A stretch of 64,000 bases of DNA, taken from NCBI RefSeq assembly GCF_030908545.1, contig NZ_CP133083.1:2799691-2863690 (forward strand). The letters run 5' to 3'. Positions 54,507 through 63,844 of the stretch are shown here, in pieces. This stretch comes from Nitrosomonas sp. sh817. GTDB lineage: Bacteria > Pseudomonadota > Gammaproteobacteria > Burkholderiales > Nitrosomonadaceae. The first letter of the stretch is position 1. Each line of letters opens with the position of its first letter. Made by a program: the position numbers and the translations under genes. A model generated the notes under the pieces. That model was not told the origin of the DNA. It saw only the letters and a list, made by a program, of their open reading frames with translations, and did not search any database.

Positions 54507-55565
54507 TTGACTTCCAGCAATTCCAATCACCCTGATACCAATCATCTTTCTTATCGCGACGCCGGTGTCGATATCGATGCCGGCGATCGCCTGGTGGAAA
54601 ATATCAAACCACTTGCCAAGCGTACCTTACGCTCCGAAGTTCTGACCGGCATCGGCGGTTTCGGCGCGTTGTTCGAGATTTCCAAGCAATACCGTAATCC
54701 GGTGCTGGTGTCCGGCACCGATGGCGTGGGCACCAAGCTGAAGCTGGCGTTCCAGCTCAACCGCCACGACACCATCGGCATTGATCTGGTGGCGATGAGC
54801 GTTAACGATATTCTGGTGCAAGGCGCGGAACCGTTGTTTTTCCTGGATTATTTCGCCTGCGGCAAATTGAATGTGGAAACTGCGACCCAAGTGGTCGGCG
54901 GCATTGCCAAAGGTTGCGAACTGGCTGGTTGCGCTTTGATCGGCGGTGAAACGGCGGAGATGCCGGGTATGTATCCGCATGATGAATACGATTTGGCCGG
55001 GTTTGCCGTAGGTGCTGTCGAGAAAGATCAAATCATCAGCGGCGCGTCGATCAAAGCCGGCGATTGCGTGCTGGGCATCGCATCAAGCGGCGCGCATTCG
55101 AACGGCTATTCGCTGATTCGTAAAATTATCGAAAACAGCCGCGCCGATTTATCGATGGATTTTCACGATCAAACACTGGCCGATGCCATCATGGCGCCGA
55201 CGCGCATTTATGTGAAGCCGGTACTGGCATTGATCAAGAAATTTCCAGTGAAAGGCTTGGCCCACATTACCGGCGGCGGATTGGTGGAAAATGTGCCGCG
55301 CATTTTGCCGGATTCGCTCACGGCGGTTTTACAAAAAGACACTTGGCGGATGCCGCCGTTGTTTCAATGGCTGCAACAACAAGGCAACGTGGAAGATGCG
55401 GAAATGGCGCGTGTGTTTAATTGCGGTATCGGCATGATCGTCGTGGTTGCGCCCGAGCATGGGGCTGATGCGCTCGACAGTTTGCGTGCAAATGGCGAAA
55501 CCGCGTGGCAAATCGGTGAAATTAAACCACGTATGACTAATCAAGCAGCTACCGTATTGGTGTAG
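54507..55565 (+). CDS. purM: Phosphoribosylformylglycinamidine cyclo-ligase (AIR synthetase)
   Basis: A 352-residue enzyme of purine synthesis. [20 protein letters not shown] (about 12-31), [16 protein letters not shown] (about 69-84), [20 protein letters not shown] (about 112-131) and [12 protein letters not shown] (about 145-156) are all conserved. It starts at TTG 54507. Its stop overlaps a GTG that could start purN. Confidence 0.96.
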   Translation: MTSSNSNHPDTNHLSYRDAGVDIDAGDRLVENIKPLAKRTLRSEVLTGIGGFGALFEISKQYRNPVLVSGTDGVGTKLKLAFQLNRHDTIGIDLVAMSVNDILVQGAEPLFFLDYFACGKLNVETATQVVGGIAKGCELAGCALIGGETAEMPGMYPHDEYDLAGFAVGAVEKDQIISGASIKAGDCVLGIASSGAHSNGYSLIRKIIENSRADLSMDFHDQTLADAIMAPTRIYVKPVLALIKKFPVKGLAHITGGGLVENVPRILPDSLTAVLQKDTWRMPPLFQWLQQQGNVEDAEMARVFNCGIGMIVVVAPEHGADALDSLRANGETAWQIGEIKPRMTNQAATVLV

Positions 55566-55579
55566 TGATTCGTCCCCCG

Positions 55580-56218
55580 ATGAAATCTTTAGTGATCCTG
55601 ATTTCAGGCCGCGGCAGCAATATGCAAGCGCTGCTGGAAGCCGGTTATCCTTTGGATAGCATTACGGTGATCTCTAATAATCCCAATGCGGCCGGGCTGG
55701 AAATTGCCAGAAAGCATGGCGTTGCAACGGCTGTTCTGGATCACCGCTCTTTTCCGGATCGGGAAACTTTTGATGCCGCCTTGGCGGAAAAAATTGATGC
55801 CTGCAAACCGGAATTGGTTGCACTGGCCGGTTTCATGCGTATACTGAGCGATTGCTTTGTACAACGTTATCAGGGCCGGTTAATGAATATTCACCCTTCC
55901 TTACTCCCGGCGTTTCCCGGTCTGGGCACCCACGCGCGGGCATTGCAAGAAGGCGTCAAGATCCACGGTTGCACGGTTCATTTCGTCACGCCGGCGCTGG
56001 ACCATGGGCCGATCGTAATTCAAGCCGCGATTCCGGTATTGCCGGGCGACACCGAACAAATGCTGGCCAACCGTGTGTTGGCGCTGGAACACCGCATTTA
56101 CCCGCAAGCAGTGCGCTGGTTTATGGACGGCTGCATCCGGCTGACCGATAACCGCGTGGAAGTGTTGAATGCCGGCGCCATCGAAACAGCGCTCTATTCG
56201 CCGGAGCTATCCGAATGA
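55580..56218 (+). CDS. purN: Phosphoribosylglycinamide formyltransferase
   Basis: A 212-residue enzyme that transfers formyl from 10-formyl-THF to GAR. KSLVILISGRGSNMQALLEA opens the protein. The catalytic region has LVALAGFMRILSDCFVQRY, NIHPSLLPAFPGLGTHARAL and HFVTPALDHGPIVIQ. ATG 55580 is the family start; GTG 55565 overlapping the purM stop is possible. It overlaps the next gene by 4 bp. Confidence 0.96.
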   Translation: MKSLVILISGRGSNMQALLEAGYPLDSITVISNNPNAAGLEIARKHGVATAVLDHRSFPDRETFDAALAEKIDACKPELVALAGFMRILSDCFVQRYQGRLMNIHPSLLPAFPGLGTHARALQEGVKIHGCTVHFVTPALDHGPIVIQAAIPVLPGDTEQMLANRVLALEHRIYPQAVRWFMDGCIRLTDNRVEVLNAGAIETALYSPELSE

Positions 56219-56931
56219 AACGTGCGGCATTGTTTTTAATTCTATGGCTGCTCGGTTCCCCGGTTTACGCGACGGAAATACCGTCCCGGATTGAAATCAA
56301 CTATCACGTGATAACCGATATCGGGGAAGGTGAAATCAGTGAAGTCATGGAAATTCGTCATACCGGCGATCATTATCGTTATTCTATCAATAGCGTCGCG
56401 CAAGCGACCGGCATGTACAAGTTGATCGAGCCGAATAGAATCGTGCGCCATAGCGAAGGCTTTATTACTGAACAAGGTTTGCAGCCGACCCGTGCTTACG
56501 AAAAGCGTGGAAAAAAAATACCCAGCCTGGCTGTTTTCGATTGGGCCGATCACAGTATCACGCTCAATCACATGGGTCATGAAATAACGACAAAGCTGCC
56601 GTACGGTACGCTGGATCGTCTGAGCTTGTCGTATAACTTTATGTTTGCCACGCTTCCCCAAAAACACGTGGAACGTTACGTAACCAATGGTCATGACGTG
56701 CAGTTATCGCGTTTCACCATAACTGAAGAAATTCTCGATACACGGCTGGGCGCAATCAAAACGATCGTGTTAACCCGTCAGGAAGAAAAAGGTTCCAAGC
56801 TGAAAAGAAAATTATGGCTAGCCTTGAACAATCACATGTTGCCGGTGCGGATCGTTTCGGTCGAAGAAAACGGCCGCGAAATCGAGAAAATAGTCAGCGG
56901 CATTAATATCCGCTATAAACCGCAACAGTAA
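56215..56931 (+). CDS. DUF3108 domain protein, periplasmic
   Basis: A 238-residue protein with a signal peptide (AALFLILWLLGSPVYATE, residues 3-20) and the DUF3108 beta-rich domain: IEINYHVITDIGEGEISEVM (about 25-44), GLQPTRAYEKRGKK (about 86-99), KLKRKLWLALNNHMLPVRIV (about 198-217). It is predicted to be a soluble periplasmic lipid-binding-like fold; the function is unknown. It overlaps the purN stop (ATGA), so it is co-translated with the purine genes. Confidence 0.85.
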   Translation: MKRAALFLILWLLGSPVYATEIPSRIEINYHVITDIGEGEISEVMEIRHTGDHYRYSINSVAQATGMYKLIEPNRIVRHSEGFITEQGLQPTRAYEKRGKKIPSLAVFDWADHSITLNHMGHEITTKLPYGTLDRLSLSYNFMFATLPQKHVERYVTNGHDVQLSRFTITEEILDTRLGAIKTIVLTRQEEKGSKLKRKLWLALNNHMLPVRIVSVEENGREIEKIVSGINIRYKPQQ

Positions 56932-56959
56932 TGCTATTCTCAGAAATATTCAATCATTC

Positions 56960-58222
56960 ATGCGCTTAACTCCTTCTCAATTTGACGCAGTGGTTGTTGC
57001 CACGCGTGCCGTGTTGCCTTTGGAATACCCTGCCGATGCAATCCTGCGGCGTCATTTTCAGGATCACTCCATGCTGGGCGCGCAAGATCGTGCTGTCATT
57101 GCTGAAACGGTTTTCGGCATTCTGCGCCACCGTTTTTTTCTCGAAAGCCTGACGGAACTGCCGACCCCCCGTGCGCTGGTATTGGCTTATCTCGTCAAGT
57201 TTCAAGGAACCAATTTGCGTGAACTGGCACCCCTGGTGAGCGAAACGGAAGCGAGGTGGCTCACCGAAATCAAGGCCGTTAAGGTGGATACTTTGCCGCT
57301 GGCGATTCAAGCGGAATTCCCGGCGTGGCTCGTGGAAAAATTGCAGGCGTTTATGCCTGATAACGAAATTCTGGATCTCGGCTTATCGCTGCAAAAGCCC
57401 GCACCGCTTGATTTGCGAGTAAATACGCTGCTCGCAAAACGCGCCGAAGTGCTTGACATCTTTCAGCAAGAAGGCATTCCGGCACAAGCGGCGCTCTACT
57501 CGCCATGCGGTATCCGTTTGACCGGTAAACCGGCGATTAATCGCCATGCCTTGTTTTTATCGGGAAAAATCGAAGTTCAAGACGAAGGCAGTCAATTACT
57601 GGGTTATTTGCTGGCGCCCAAACGCGGCGAAATGATCGTTGATTTTTGCGCCGGAGCCGGCGGCAAATCCTTATTGCTGGGAGCTCTGATGAATTCCAAA
57701 GGGCGGCTGTATGCTTTTGATGTATCAGAAAAACGGCTGAACAACCTGAAGCCGCGCTTCAAGCGTTCCGGTTTGTCGAATCTGCACGCGCAACGGATAG
57801 AAAACGAGAACGATCTTAAGATCAAACGCTTATCCGGAAAGATTGACCGGGTATTGGTCGATTCGCCATGCAGCGGGCTTGGCACGTTGCGCCGCAACCC
57901 CGACTTGAAATGGCGTCAATCACCGCAAAGCATTGAGGAACTAAAAGCTAAACAAGCGGCAATTCTGGCTGCCGCCGCGGCTTTGCTCAAACCGGGCGGA
58001 CGCTTGGTATATGCCACCTGCAGCTTTCTGCCGGAAGAAAACCAGCAAGTGGTGCAGGCTTTTCTTGAAACGCACCCGCAATTCAGACTCCTGAATTGCG
58101 CCGAAATCCTGGCACAGCAAAAAATCCCTTTGGATACCGGCGAATTCTTGCAATTATTTCCTAAGCAACATCAAACCGACGGCTTTTTTGCCGCAGCGCT
58201 GGAGCACGCCAGCGATCACTAG
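56960..58222 (+). CDS. rsmB: 16S rRNA (cytosine-C5)-methyltransferase, RsmB family
   Basis: A 420-residue RNA m5C methyltransferase. The N-terminal NusB-like region (about residues 1-140) is shorter and divergent. The SAM domain has VDFCAGAGGKSLLLGALMNS (about 231-250), DSPCSGLGTLRRNPDLKW (about 304-321) and YATCSFLPEENQQVV (about 350-364), giving both catalytic cysteines. RsmB methylates C967; the divergent N-domain leaves RsmF or a different substrate possible. It is convergent with hpnN, 11 bp apart. Confidence 0.88.
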   Translation: MRLTPSQFDAVVVATRAVLPLEYPADAILRRHFQDHSMLGAQDRAVIAETVFGILRHRFFLESLTELPTPRALVLAYLVKFQGTNLRELAPLVSETEARWLTEIKAVKVDTLPLAIQAEFPAWLVEKLQAFMPDNEILDLGLSLQKPAPLDLRVNTLLAKRAEVLDIFQQEGIPAQAALYSPCGIRLTGKPAINRHALFLSGKIEVQDEGSQLLGYLLAPKRGEMIVDFCAGAGGKSLLLGALMNSKGRLYAFDVSEKRLNNLKPRFKRSGLSNLHAQRIENENDLKIKRLSGKIDRVLVDSPCSGLGTLRRNPDLKWRQSPQSIEELKAKQAAILAAAAALLKPGGRLVYATCSFLPEENQQVVQAFLETHPQFRLLNCAEILAQQKIPLDTGEFLQLFPKQHQTDGFFAAALEHASDH

Positions 58223-58233
58223 CCGGAAAACGG

Positions 58234-60900
58234 TTACGCAGGATTTCCTTGTTGTTTGTCCGCTGATTGCAGCAATACCGGCAAAATAATCAGTACGCAA
58301 ACGATCGTTATCAGCAAACCGATCGTCAACAACAGCCCCATGCTGGAAGTACCCTGGTGCATGGAAAACACCAGGCTGCCGAATCCAACCAGCGTGGTCA
58401 ATGCGCTATAAAAAATGGCGCGCGCGGTACTGGTATGCAGCAGACTCTCATAAACAACGCCGGAACGGCTCCGGTGCACCATGTGCAAGCTACTGTCGAT
58501 ACCGATGCCGAGTAGCAGCGGCAACGCAATGATATTGGCAAAATTGAAAGGCAAATTCAGCAAAACGGTACCGGCGCAAGTGAACAACGCTGACAACAGT
58601 AACGGTATCAATACCAGCACCGTCGAAGCGATGCTTCTGAGCATGATCCACAGCGCCACGACAACACCCAATAGCGCCAAAGTAAACGCATGGATAAAAG
58701 CATCCACGACAGCTTCGCCGGCTTCCAGGCTAATCACCGGAATCCCGGTGGCAGACGGCGCGATTTCTTGCACGGCACGGACAAACCGGCGCAGCGCATC
58801 GTTATCATTGATGTTTTCCTGCGGGTAAACAGCAATGCGATAAACGCCGTCACTGCCCTGCCAGAGCTCCTTGATCGATACGGGTAGCGCATCTTCGCCA
58901 AACGGTTGTGCCGAAAGCGCCAATTGCAGGCGTTGAATCGAACCTGGCAGTAAGCTCAATAAATCATCGTTGAGCGCGCGAAGCACCCGGGCCTTTGTAT
59001 CACCCCCATCGCTCGCATCGGAGAGTTTTTCCAAATGCAACAATAAATTCGCAAGGGATGCCTGCAATTTCCCGGCAGAATTGGCGACCACGTGCTCCGG
59101 CTGTTCATCGACTAAACGTTCAAGCGCGATTCTCAATCGATCCAACGCACCCCGCTGTTCCGCAACCGTATAGTGATCGGCGATCAGGAATGCCGTCGGT
59201 GAAAACGACACTGGCCCCAGAATCATCGCCATTTCCTCGATCAATAAACTTTTGTCTTCTTGCTGTTGCGGAACCAGATCCAGCATGCTGATCACGCTTT
59301 TAACTTCCGGCAACGCGCTGACGCGTTTCACAATCGGTTCGATTTCTTCAGAATCATTCACTAAAATATTGATATGCCAAGGAGAATCTTCGGCACTCCC
59401 CAGCAACTCCTGGAATGTCTGCACAGATTCCGCACGAGGATTATTCAAATTCAGTAAGTTGTAGTCGAATCTGATTTTCGGCAACGCCAAGATAGAAGCT
59501 GCAATCGCCGCCACGGTCAAGAAATAGATCAGTTTGCGCGAATGTCTGGGCAAATCCAATACATGATTAATGGATTGGGCCGAATCCGGTAATTTTCTTG
59601 TCTTCACCGGAAAAATTCTTTGTAACGCAGGTATCAATGTCATCGTGATCAGGAAACTGATCAGCATACCGGTGCCGGAAATCAAGCCTAGCTCTGCAAC
59701 ACCGCGATACGTGGTCGGCATGAAAGCATAGAAACCGATCGCTGTTGTGATCGCACAGGATAGCAGCGATTGCCCCATATCACCGCCAGTGTGATTCAAC
59801 GCTTCCGAGAAAGATTGCTCAGGGTCTCGCAGTTCTTCCAGCCGCAGCAGGAAATGAATCGCATAGTCGACCCCAAGACCGATATATAGCACCGCAAATG
59901 CAATTGAAATCAAGTTGAGATGCCCGACGGCAACGGTTGCAAATGCCGCCGTCAATAATAATCCGAGAATCAGAGCGATGATCACCGTGACGATAGCGCC
60001 GGCTGAACGAAAAGCCAGCAATAACACCGCGGCCACCAGAACCAATGCCAGCAGGCCGGCATCCTGAGCTCCGTACATCGCGCTGTTGAGTTCGTCATGC
60101 GCCAATGCCACCTCACCGGTAATGCGGAGATTTTTTACCGCATCGGGGGCGAATCCCATCTTTTCGGCTTCCATCCGGATAGCATTGATGGGTTCTTCCG
60201 CGGCAAAAATTTGCGAATAGTCTAGCTTGGGTTTGGCGATAATCAGTTCTTGATAGGTACTTTTTTGCGCTTCACCGCCCAATAAGGCTTGCCAGGATAG
60301 GGCGCGGGATTGGCCCGCGATCCGGGCGTCCAGTGTCGCACTGACAGCGCTGAAGACGGGTTCCAGATCGAGTTTCCGGCCTTTGCGCAATTCCTCCGCA
60401 GCATCCGTCAGGACGGCAGAAAACGTATAAAGCGTCGGGCTTTCCGCGATACGGGCAATCAACGGCTGAGCCGCTGCCAGATAGTCGGAAATGCGGCCTA
60501 GCTCATCCAGGTCTTTAAAAAATAAACCGTTCTTCTCGAGGAATGGCTCGCCCGCCAAATAATGAATGCCGGAGAAATGCGGATGATCATTATTCAGAAA
60601 AACAGTGAATGCTTTGGCAGCCTCGTGCACCTGCTCGGGAGTAGGGGCATTCAACGCCAGCAGAAGTGTATCTTCATGCTGCGGAAATGAGTGGATATAG
60701 CGGATATGGTTTGCGCGGAAGGGAACTTCCTCGGAGAGCATATCGGTGGTGTCGGTATGAACGCCAAGATTTTCGGCGGTATAAAGCGTGCTGAACGTTG
60801 TAAGCGCCAGGATTAATAGAATAATCCAAACCGCATACCGATACGAAAAAATAACCCAGCGTGAAAAAAACCGGACGCTAAAGCTTTGTGAGCTAGGCAC
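58234..60900 (-). CDS. hpnN: Hopanoid transporter HpnN (RND/MMPL superfamily)
   Basis: An 888-residue inner-membrane RND transporter with two large periplasmic loops and about 12 helices. The N-terminal AENLGVHTDTTDMLSEEVPF (near residue 48-67) and the helix-rich segment AIVTVIIALILGLLLTAAFA, then LYIGLGVDYAIHFLLRLEEL, match HpnN, as does the second-half GIGIDSSLHMVHRSRSG. HpnN moves hopanoids towards the outer membrane. It is last of the hpnH-hpnB-hpnM-hpnN set, 33 bp after hpnM. Confidence 0.92.
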   Translation of the reverse strand: MPSSQSFSVRFFSRWVIFSYRYAVWIILLILALTTFSTLYTAENLGVHTDTTDMLSEEVPFRANHIRYIHSFPQHEDTLLLALNAPTPEQVHEAAKAFTVFLNNDHPHFSGIHYLAGEPFLEKNGLFFKDLDELGRISDYLAAAQPLIARIAESPTLYTFSAVLTDAAEELRKGRKLDLEPVFSAVSATLDARIAGQSRALSWQALLGGEAQKSTYQELIIAKPKLDYSQIFAAEEPINAIRMEAEKMGFAPDAVKNLRITGEVALAHDELNSAMYGAQDAGLLALVLVAAVLLLAFRSAGAIVTVIIALILGLLLTAAFATVAVGHLNLISIAFAVLYIGLGVDYAIHFLLRLEELRDPEQSFSEALNHTGGDMGQSLLSCAITTAIGFYAFMPTTYRGVAELGLISGTGMLISFLITMTLIPALQRIFPVKTRKLPDSAQSINHVLDLPRHSRKLIYFLTVAAIAASILALPKIRFDYNLLNLNNPRAESVQTFQELLGSAEDSPWHINILVNDSEEIEPIVKRVSALPEVKSVISMLDLVPQQQEDKSLLIEEMAMILGPVSFSPTAFLIADHYTVAEQRGALDRLRIALERLVDEQPEHVVANSAGKLQASLANLLLHLEKLSDASDGGDTKARVLRALNDDLLSLLPGSIQRLQLALSAQPFGEDALPVSIKELWQGSDGVYRIAVYPQENINDNDALRRFVRAVQEIAPSATGIPVISLEAGEAVVDAFIHAFTLALLGVVVALWIMLRSIASTVLVLIPLLLSALFTCAGTVLLNLPFNFANIIALPLLLGIGIDSSLHMVHRSRSGVVYESLLHTSTARAIFYSALTTLVGFGSLVFSMHQGTSSMGLLLTIGLLITIVCVLIILPVLLQSADKQQGNPA

Positions 60901-60933
60901 GTTTTACAGCGTTTGCAAAAGAATGAACAGACC

Positions 60934-61572
60934 TCATTGCGGATTCAGCCGGGTCGATGTGATTTTCTCCTTCAGCATATCGATTAACGCTTGAAAACCG
61001 CTGCGTTGGAGTATGGCGCGATATTCACCGCGCTTGATTGCCAGGTCGCTGACACCGTCAAATAGGATATTGGTGATCCGCCAGTGGCCTTGGTCTTGAT
61101 GGAGCACATAATCAAAATTCACCGTTCCGCCATCAGACTGAGTTAACTGGCTGCGCACCAGAACCTGGTCACGTGGTAAATCGCGCTGTTCAATAATCCG
61201 GAACTGCTCGCCTTCATGATGCGTAAAACGTCCGGCATAGGTAGCGATACTGAGCTGACGAAATGTCTCCACCATCAGATTTTGTTGCGTCGCGTCTAAT
61301 TGCGACCAATATGTCGCGCCCAGGATTGTCTTGATAATAAGATCGACGTCGTGGGATTGATCAATCACCGGTTCCAGGTATTTGTACCGCCCGTCGTAAC
61401 CAAGTTTCTCGCCATCCTGCATGACGTGCAGTAACGATGATTGCAGGTATTGAATCACTTGTTCCGGATTTCTGGTTTCTGATTCAGCGGCACTGAGTGC
61501 CGCTGAAATCGGCAACAGCATAACCAGCATCAAGCACCACTCAAGGATATTAACTGTTTGTTTTGCTTTCAT
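60934..61572 (-). CDS. hpnM: HpnM, MlaC-like periplasmic lipid-binding protein
   Basis: A 212-residue secreted protein. The signal peptide (LEWCLMLVMLLPISAALSAA, about residues 10-29) is followed by an MlaC-like (Ttg2D) domain: YKYLEPVIDQSHDVDLIIKT, GATYWSQLDATQQNLMVETF, and the C-terminal WRITNILFDGVSDLAIKRGE then ILQRSGFQALIDML. It probably ferries hopanoids or phospholipids across the periplasm for HpnN. It overlaps hpnB by 23 bp. Confidence 0.92.
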   Translation of the reverse strand: MKAKQTVNILEWCLMLVMLLPISAALSAAESETRNPEQVIQYLQSSLLHVMQDGEKLGYDGRYKYLEPVIDQSHDVDLIIKTILGATYWSQLDATQQNLMVETFRQLSIATYAGRFTHHEGEQFRIIEQRDLPRDQVLVRSQLTQSDGGTVNFDYVLHQDQGHWRITNILFDGVSDLAIKRGEYRAILQRSGFQALIDMLKEKITSTRLNPQ

Positions 61573-62677
61573 AGCGGCGGTCTTTCCAGCTCGCGCGTTC
61601 TCCGCGCCAGTAACGCAGAGCTGATGTCCAAGTCATCGCCAGATATAAAGTACCGATGACAGGCAATCCCAAACACCAGAAGGGAGAACGCTGATAATAA
61701 GTTAAGGTTGGTAAATAGGTAAAAAACATGGCAGCCCAGACCAGCAGGCACATCAGGAAAATCTCTTGTGCTGGCACAATCACAAATGCGAAAGGAGCTG
61801 CCCAAAACATGGCGATCATAATCAATGTGCAGATGAGCAGTAAGGTTATCGAATATCTTAGCTGCGTAAAAGCGGTTCGGGCAACCATCTCCCAAATCGG
61901 CTTTAATCCAGGATACCCGCGGTGACTCCGCGCGGCGCGACTGAGCCCCAAATAAGTCCGCAAGCCAGCACGTTTGATATGGGCGGCTAGCGTGCAGTCA
62001 TCGATCAAGGCGTCTTGTAGGCTTGAAAAAGCCCCCGCCAATCGTAGCGCTTGGGTTTCGACTAGAATACAACCGCCTGCTGCAGCTGCTATTCGCGACG
62101 CGGGTTTGTTTGCTAATGCAAATGGATACAACAGCTTAAAAAAGAAAATAAAAGCGGGCATTAGCAAACGTTCGATAAAATTCAGCATCGGCGGCTCTGC
62201 CATCAGCGATACCAATGCAAGATTTTCTTGGCGGGCTTTTTGATGCAACGCTGAAACTATTCCCGGCGCAAGCTCAATGTCAGCATCCAGCAATAAGGTA
62301 TAAGGCGTTTTGACTGCTCTTAAACCTTGCTCCAAGGCCCATAATTTACCACTCCAGCCTGCTGGCGGCGCGACGCCCGGGATAACCGTCGCTCCGCATC
62401 GGATAGCCTGCTCGGCAGTATTATCTGACGATTGATCATCAATCACGATGATAGCCATTTCACACCCTTGGGATTGAATACCGCTGAGAGTGTGCTGAAT
62501 ATAAGGGCCTTCATTACGGGCCGGAACAAGCACAGTAATATCCTGCAACGCTTCATTCAATACCACTGTTTGTTGAACTTCTATTTTTTCCCGGGTGCTC
62601 CAGGGTTTCCAGGGCAAAAAAACCAATGACCACCAGCATATTGCGCCAAAAATTGACAAATATAAAACTAAAACCAC
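61550..62677 (-). CDS. hpnB: Hopene-associated glycosyltransferase HpnB
   Basis: A 375-residue family 2 glycosyltransferase with membrane helices at both ends. N-terminal helix VLYLSIFGAICWWSLVFLPW; catalytic domain with ITVLVPARNEGPYIQHTLSG, IVIDDQSSDNTAEQ and LLLDADIELAPG (about residues 129-140); then QxxRW-like region and three to four C-terminal helices (SITLLLICTLIMIAMFWAAP). HpnB genes occur in hopanoid clusters but the sugar or acceptor it uses is not settled. It lies 48 bp after hpnH. Confidence 0.9.
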   Translation of the reverse strand: MVLVLYLSIFGAICWWSLVFLPWKPWSTREKIEVQQTVVLNEALQDITVLVPARNEGPYIQHTLSGIQSQGCEMAIIVIDDQSSDNTAEQAIRCGATVIPGVAPPAGWSGKLWALEQGLRAVKTPYTLLLDADIELAPGIVSALHQKARQENLALVSLMAEPPMLNFIERLLMPAFIFFFKLLYPFALANKPASRIAAAAGGCILVETQALRLAGAFSSLQDALIDDCTLAAHIKRAGLRTYLGLSRAARSHRGYPGLKPIWEMVARTAFTQLRYSITLLLICTLIMIAMFWAAPFAFVIVPAQEIFLMCLLVWAAMFFTYLPTLTYYQRSPFWCLGLPVIGTLYLAMTWTSALRYWRGERASWKDRRYESKTNS

Positions 62678-62725
62678 TCTGATTCCTGCATTCAGTAGAC
62701 CAAAAAGTATGCGTAATTTTCCTGT

Positions 62726-63844
62726 TTACTTATTGATTACTGACACGGTAATGTCAGAGAGTTTTTTAGCAGCTTGAGTGCCTTCTGCCGCCCATTTCGG
62801 AGCGGGCTCCTCAACCATCGGTCCGGTTGTTCTGGGACCTTTGATCGAAGTTATCAGCGCCTTCCATGGATGCGTCAACGTGTCTTCAACAGCGGTGGCT
62901 TCGTATCCGCAGTGTGCCATGCATTGCGCGCATTTGGGATTATTGGCGGTACCGTATTTTTCCCAAGGAGTGTCTTCCAGAAGTTCTTTAAATGTTTTGG
63001 CATACCCTTCGTCAGATAATAAATAGCAAGGCTTTTGCCAGCCGAATACATTGCGGGTCGGATTACCCCAAGGCGTACAATTATAATTTTGATTGCCTGC
63101 CAAATAATCCAGATACAGTGCGGAATGATTTAAGCGCCATTTACGTTTCAGTTTCTTACCCAATTCAAAAATACCGCGGAACAGTTTTTTGGTATCCTGG
63201 CTTTTGATGAAAACATCCTGCTTGGGTGCTTTTTCATAACTGAATCCGGGTGCGATAGTCGCTGCTTCAACCCCGAGCTCCATGGCGTAATCAAGAAATT
63301 CCGCAACATCTTCAGGGGTTTCACCTTGAAAAAGCGTGCAGTTCACGGTAACCCGGAATCCTTTTTCCAAGGCTAATTTGATTGCTTCAACGGCCCGGTC
63401 AAAAACACCCTCCTGACAAACCGAAGCATCATGGCGCTCTTTCATGCCATCCAGATGAATGGAAAACGTCAAATAAGGAGAAGGTGTGTAGTCGTCAATT
63501 CGCTTCTTCAACAGCAATGCATTGGTACACAAATAAACATACTTTTTGCGCTTGATGATGCCGGCGACAATTTGCGGCATCTCCTTGTGCAACAACGGCT
63601 CGCCACCGGGGATCGAAACCATCGGAGCGCCGCATTCGTCAACGGCTTGCATACACTCTTCATAGGAAAGCCGCTGATCAAGAACATCTTCCGGATGAGC
63701 GATTTTTCCACACCCGGCGCAAGCTAGATTACAGCGAAACAACGGTTCAAGCATCAGCACCAACGGATACTTTTTAACCCCTCTTATCTTTTGCTTGATT
63801 AGATAAGTACCGACCGCTATTTGTTGGCGTAAAGGAACACCCAT
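62726..63844 (-). CDS. hpnH: Adenosyl-hopene transferase HpnH (radical SAM)
   Basis: A 372-residue radical SAM enzyme that joins adenosine to hopene, the first step of C35 hopanoid side-chain synthesis. The Fe-S motif is FRCNLACAGCGKI (CxxxCxxC, near residue 40). The C-terminal DUF3463 region has CTPWGNPTRNVFGWQKPCYL and a second cysteine set (CAQCMAHCGYEA). ATG 63844 is preferred because GGGAGG lies eight bases upstream; the open frame continues 26 codons further. It starts the hpnH-hpnB-hpnM-hpnN run. Confidence 0.95.
   Translation of the reverse strand: MGVPLRQQIAVGTYLIKQKIRGVKKYPLVLMLEPLFRCNLACAGCGKIAHPEDVLDQRLSYEECMQAVDECGAPMVSIPGGEPLLHKEMPQIVAGIIKRKKYVYLCTNALLLKKRIDDYTPSPYLTFSIHLDGMKERHDASVCQEGVFDRAVEAIKLALEKGFRVTVNCTLFQGETPEDVAEFLDYAMELGVEAATIAPGFSYEKAPKQDVFIKSQDTKKLFRGIFELGKKLKRKWRLNHSALYLDYLAGNQNYNCTPWGNPTRNVFGWQKPCYLLSDEGYAKTFKELLEDTPWEKYGTANNPKCAQCMAHCGYEATAVEDTLTHPWKALITSIKGPRTTGPMVEEPAPKWAAEGTQAAKKLSDITVSVINK

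Noticed and set aside
54341..54526. 61-codon minus-strand ORF opposite the purM start
   Set aside because: It overlaps the purM start and has no supporting signal.
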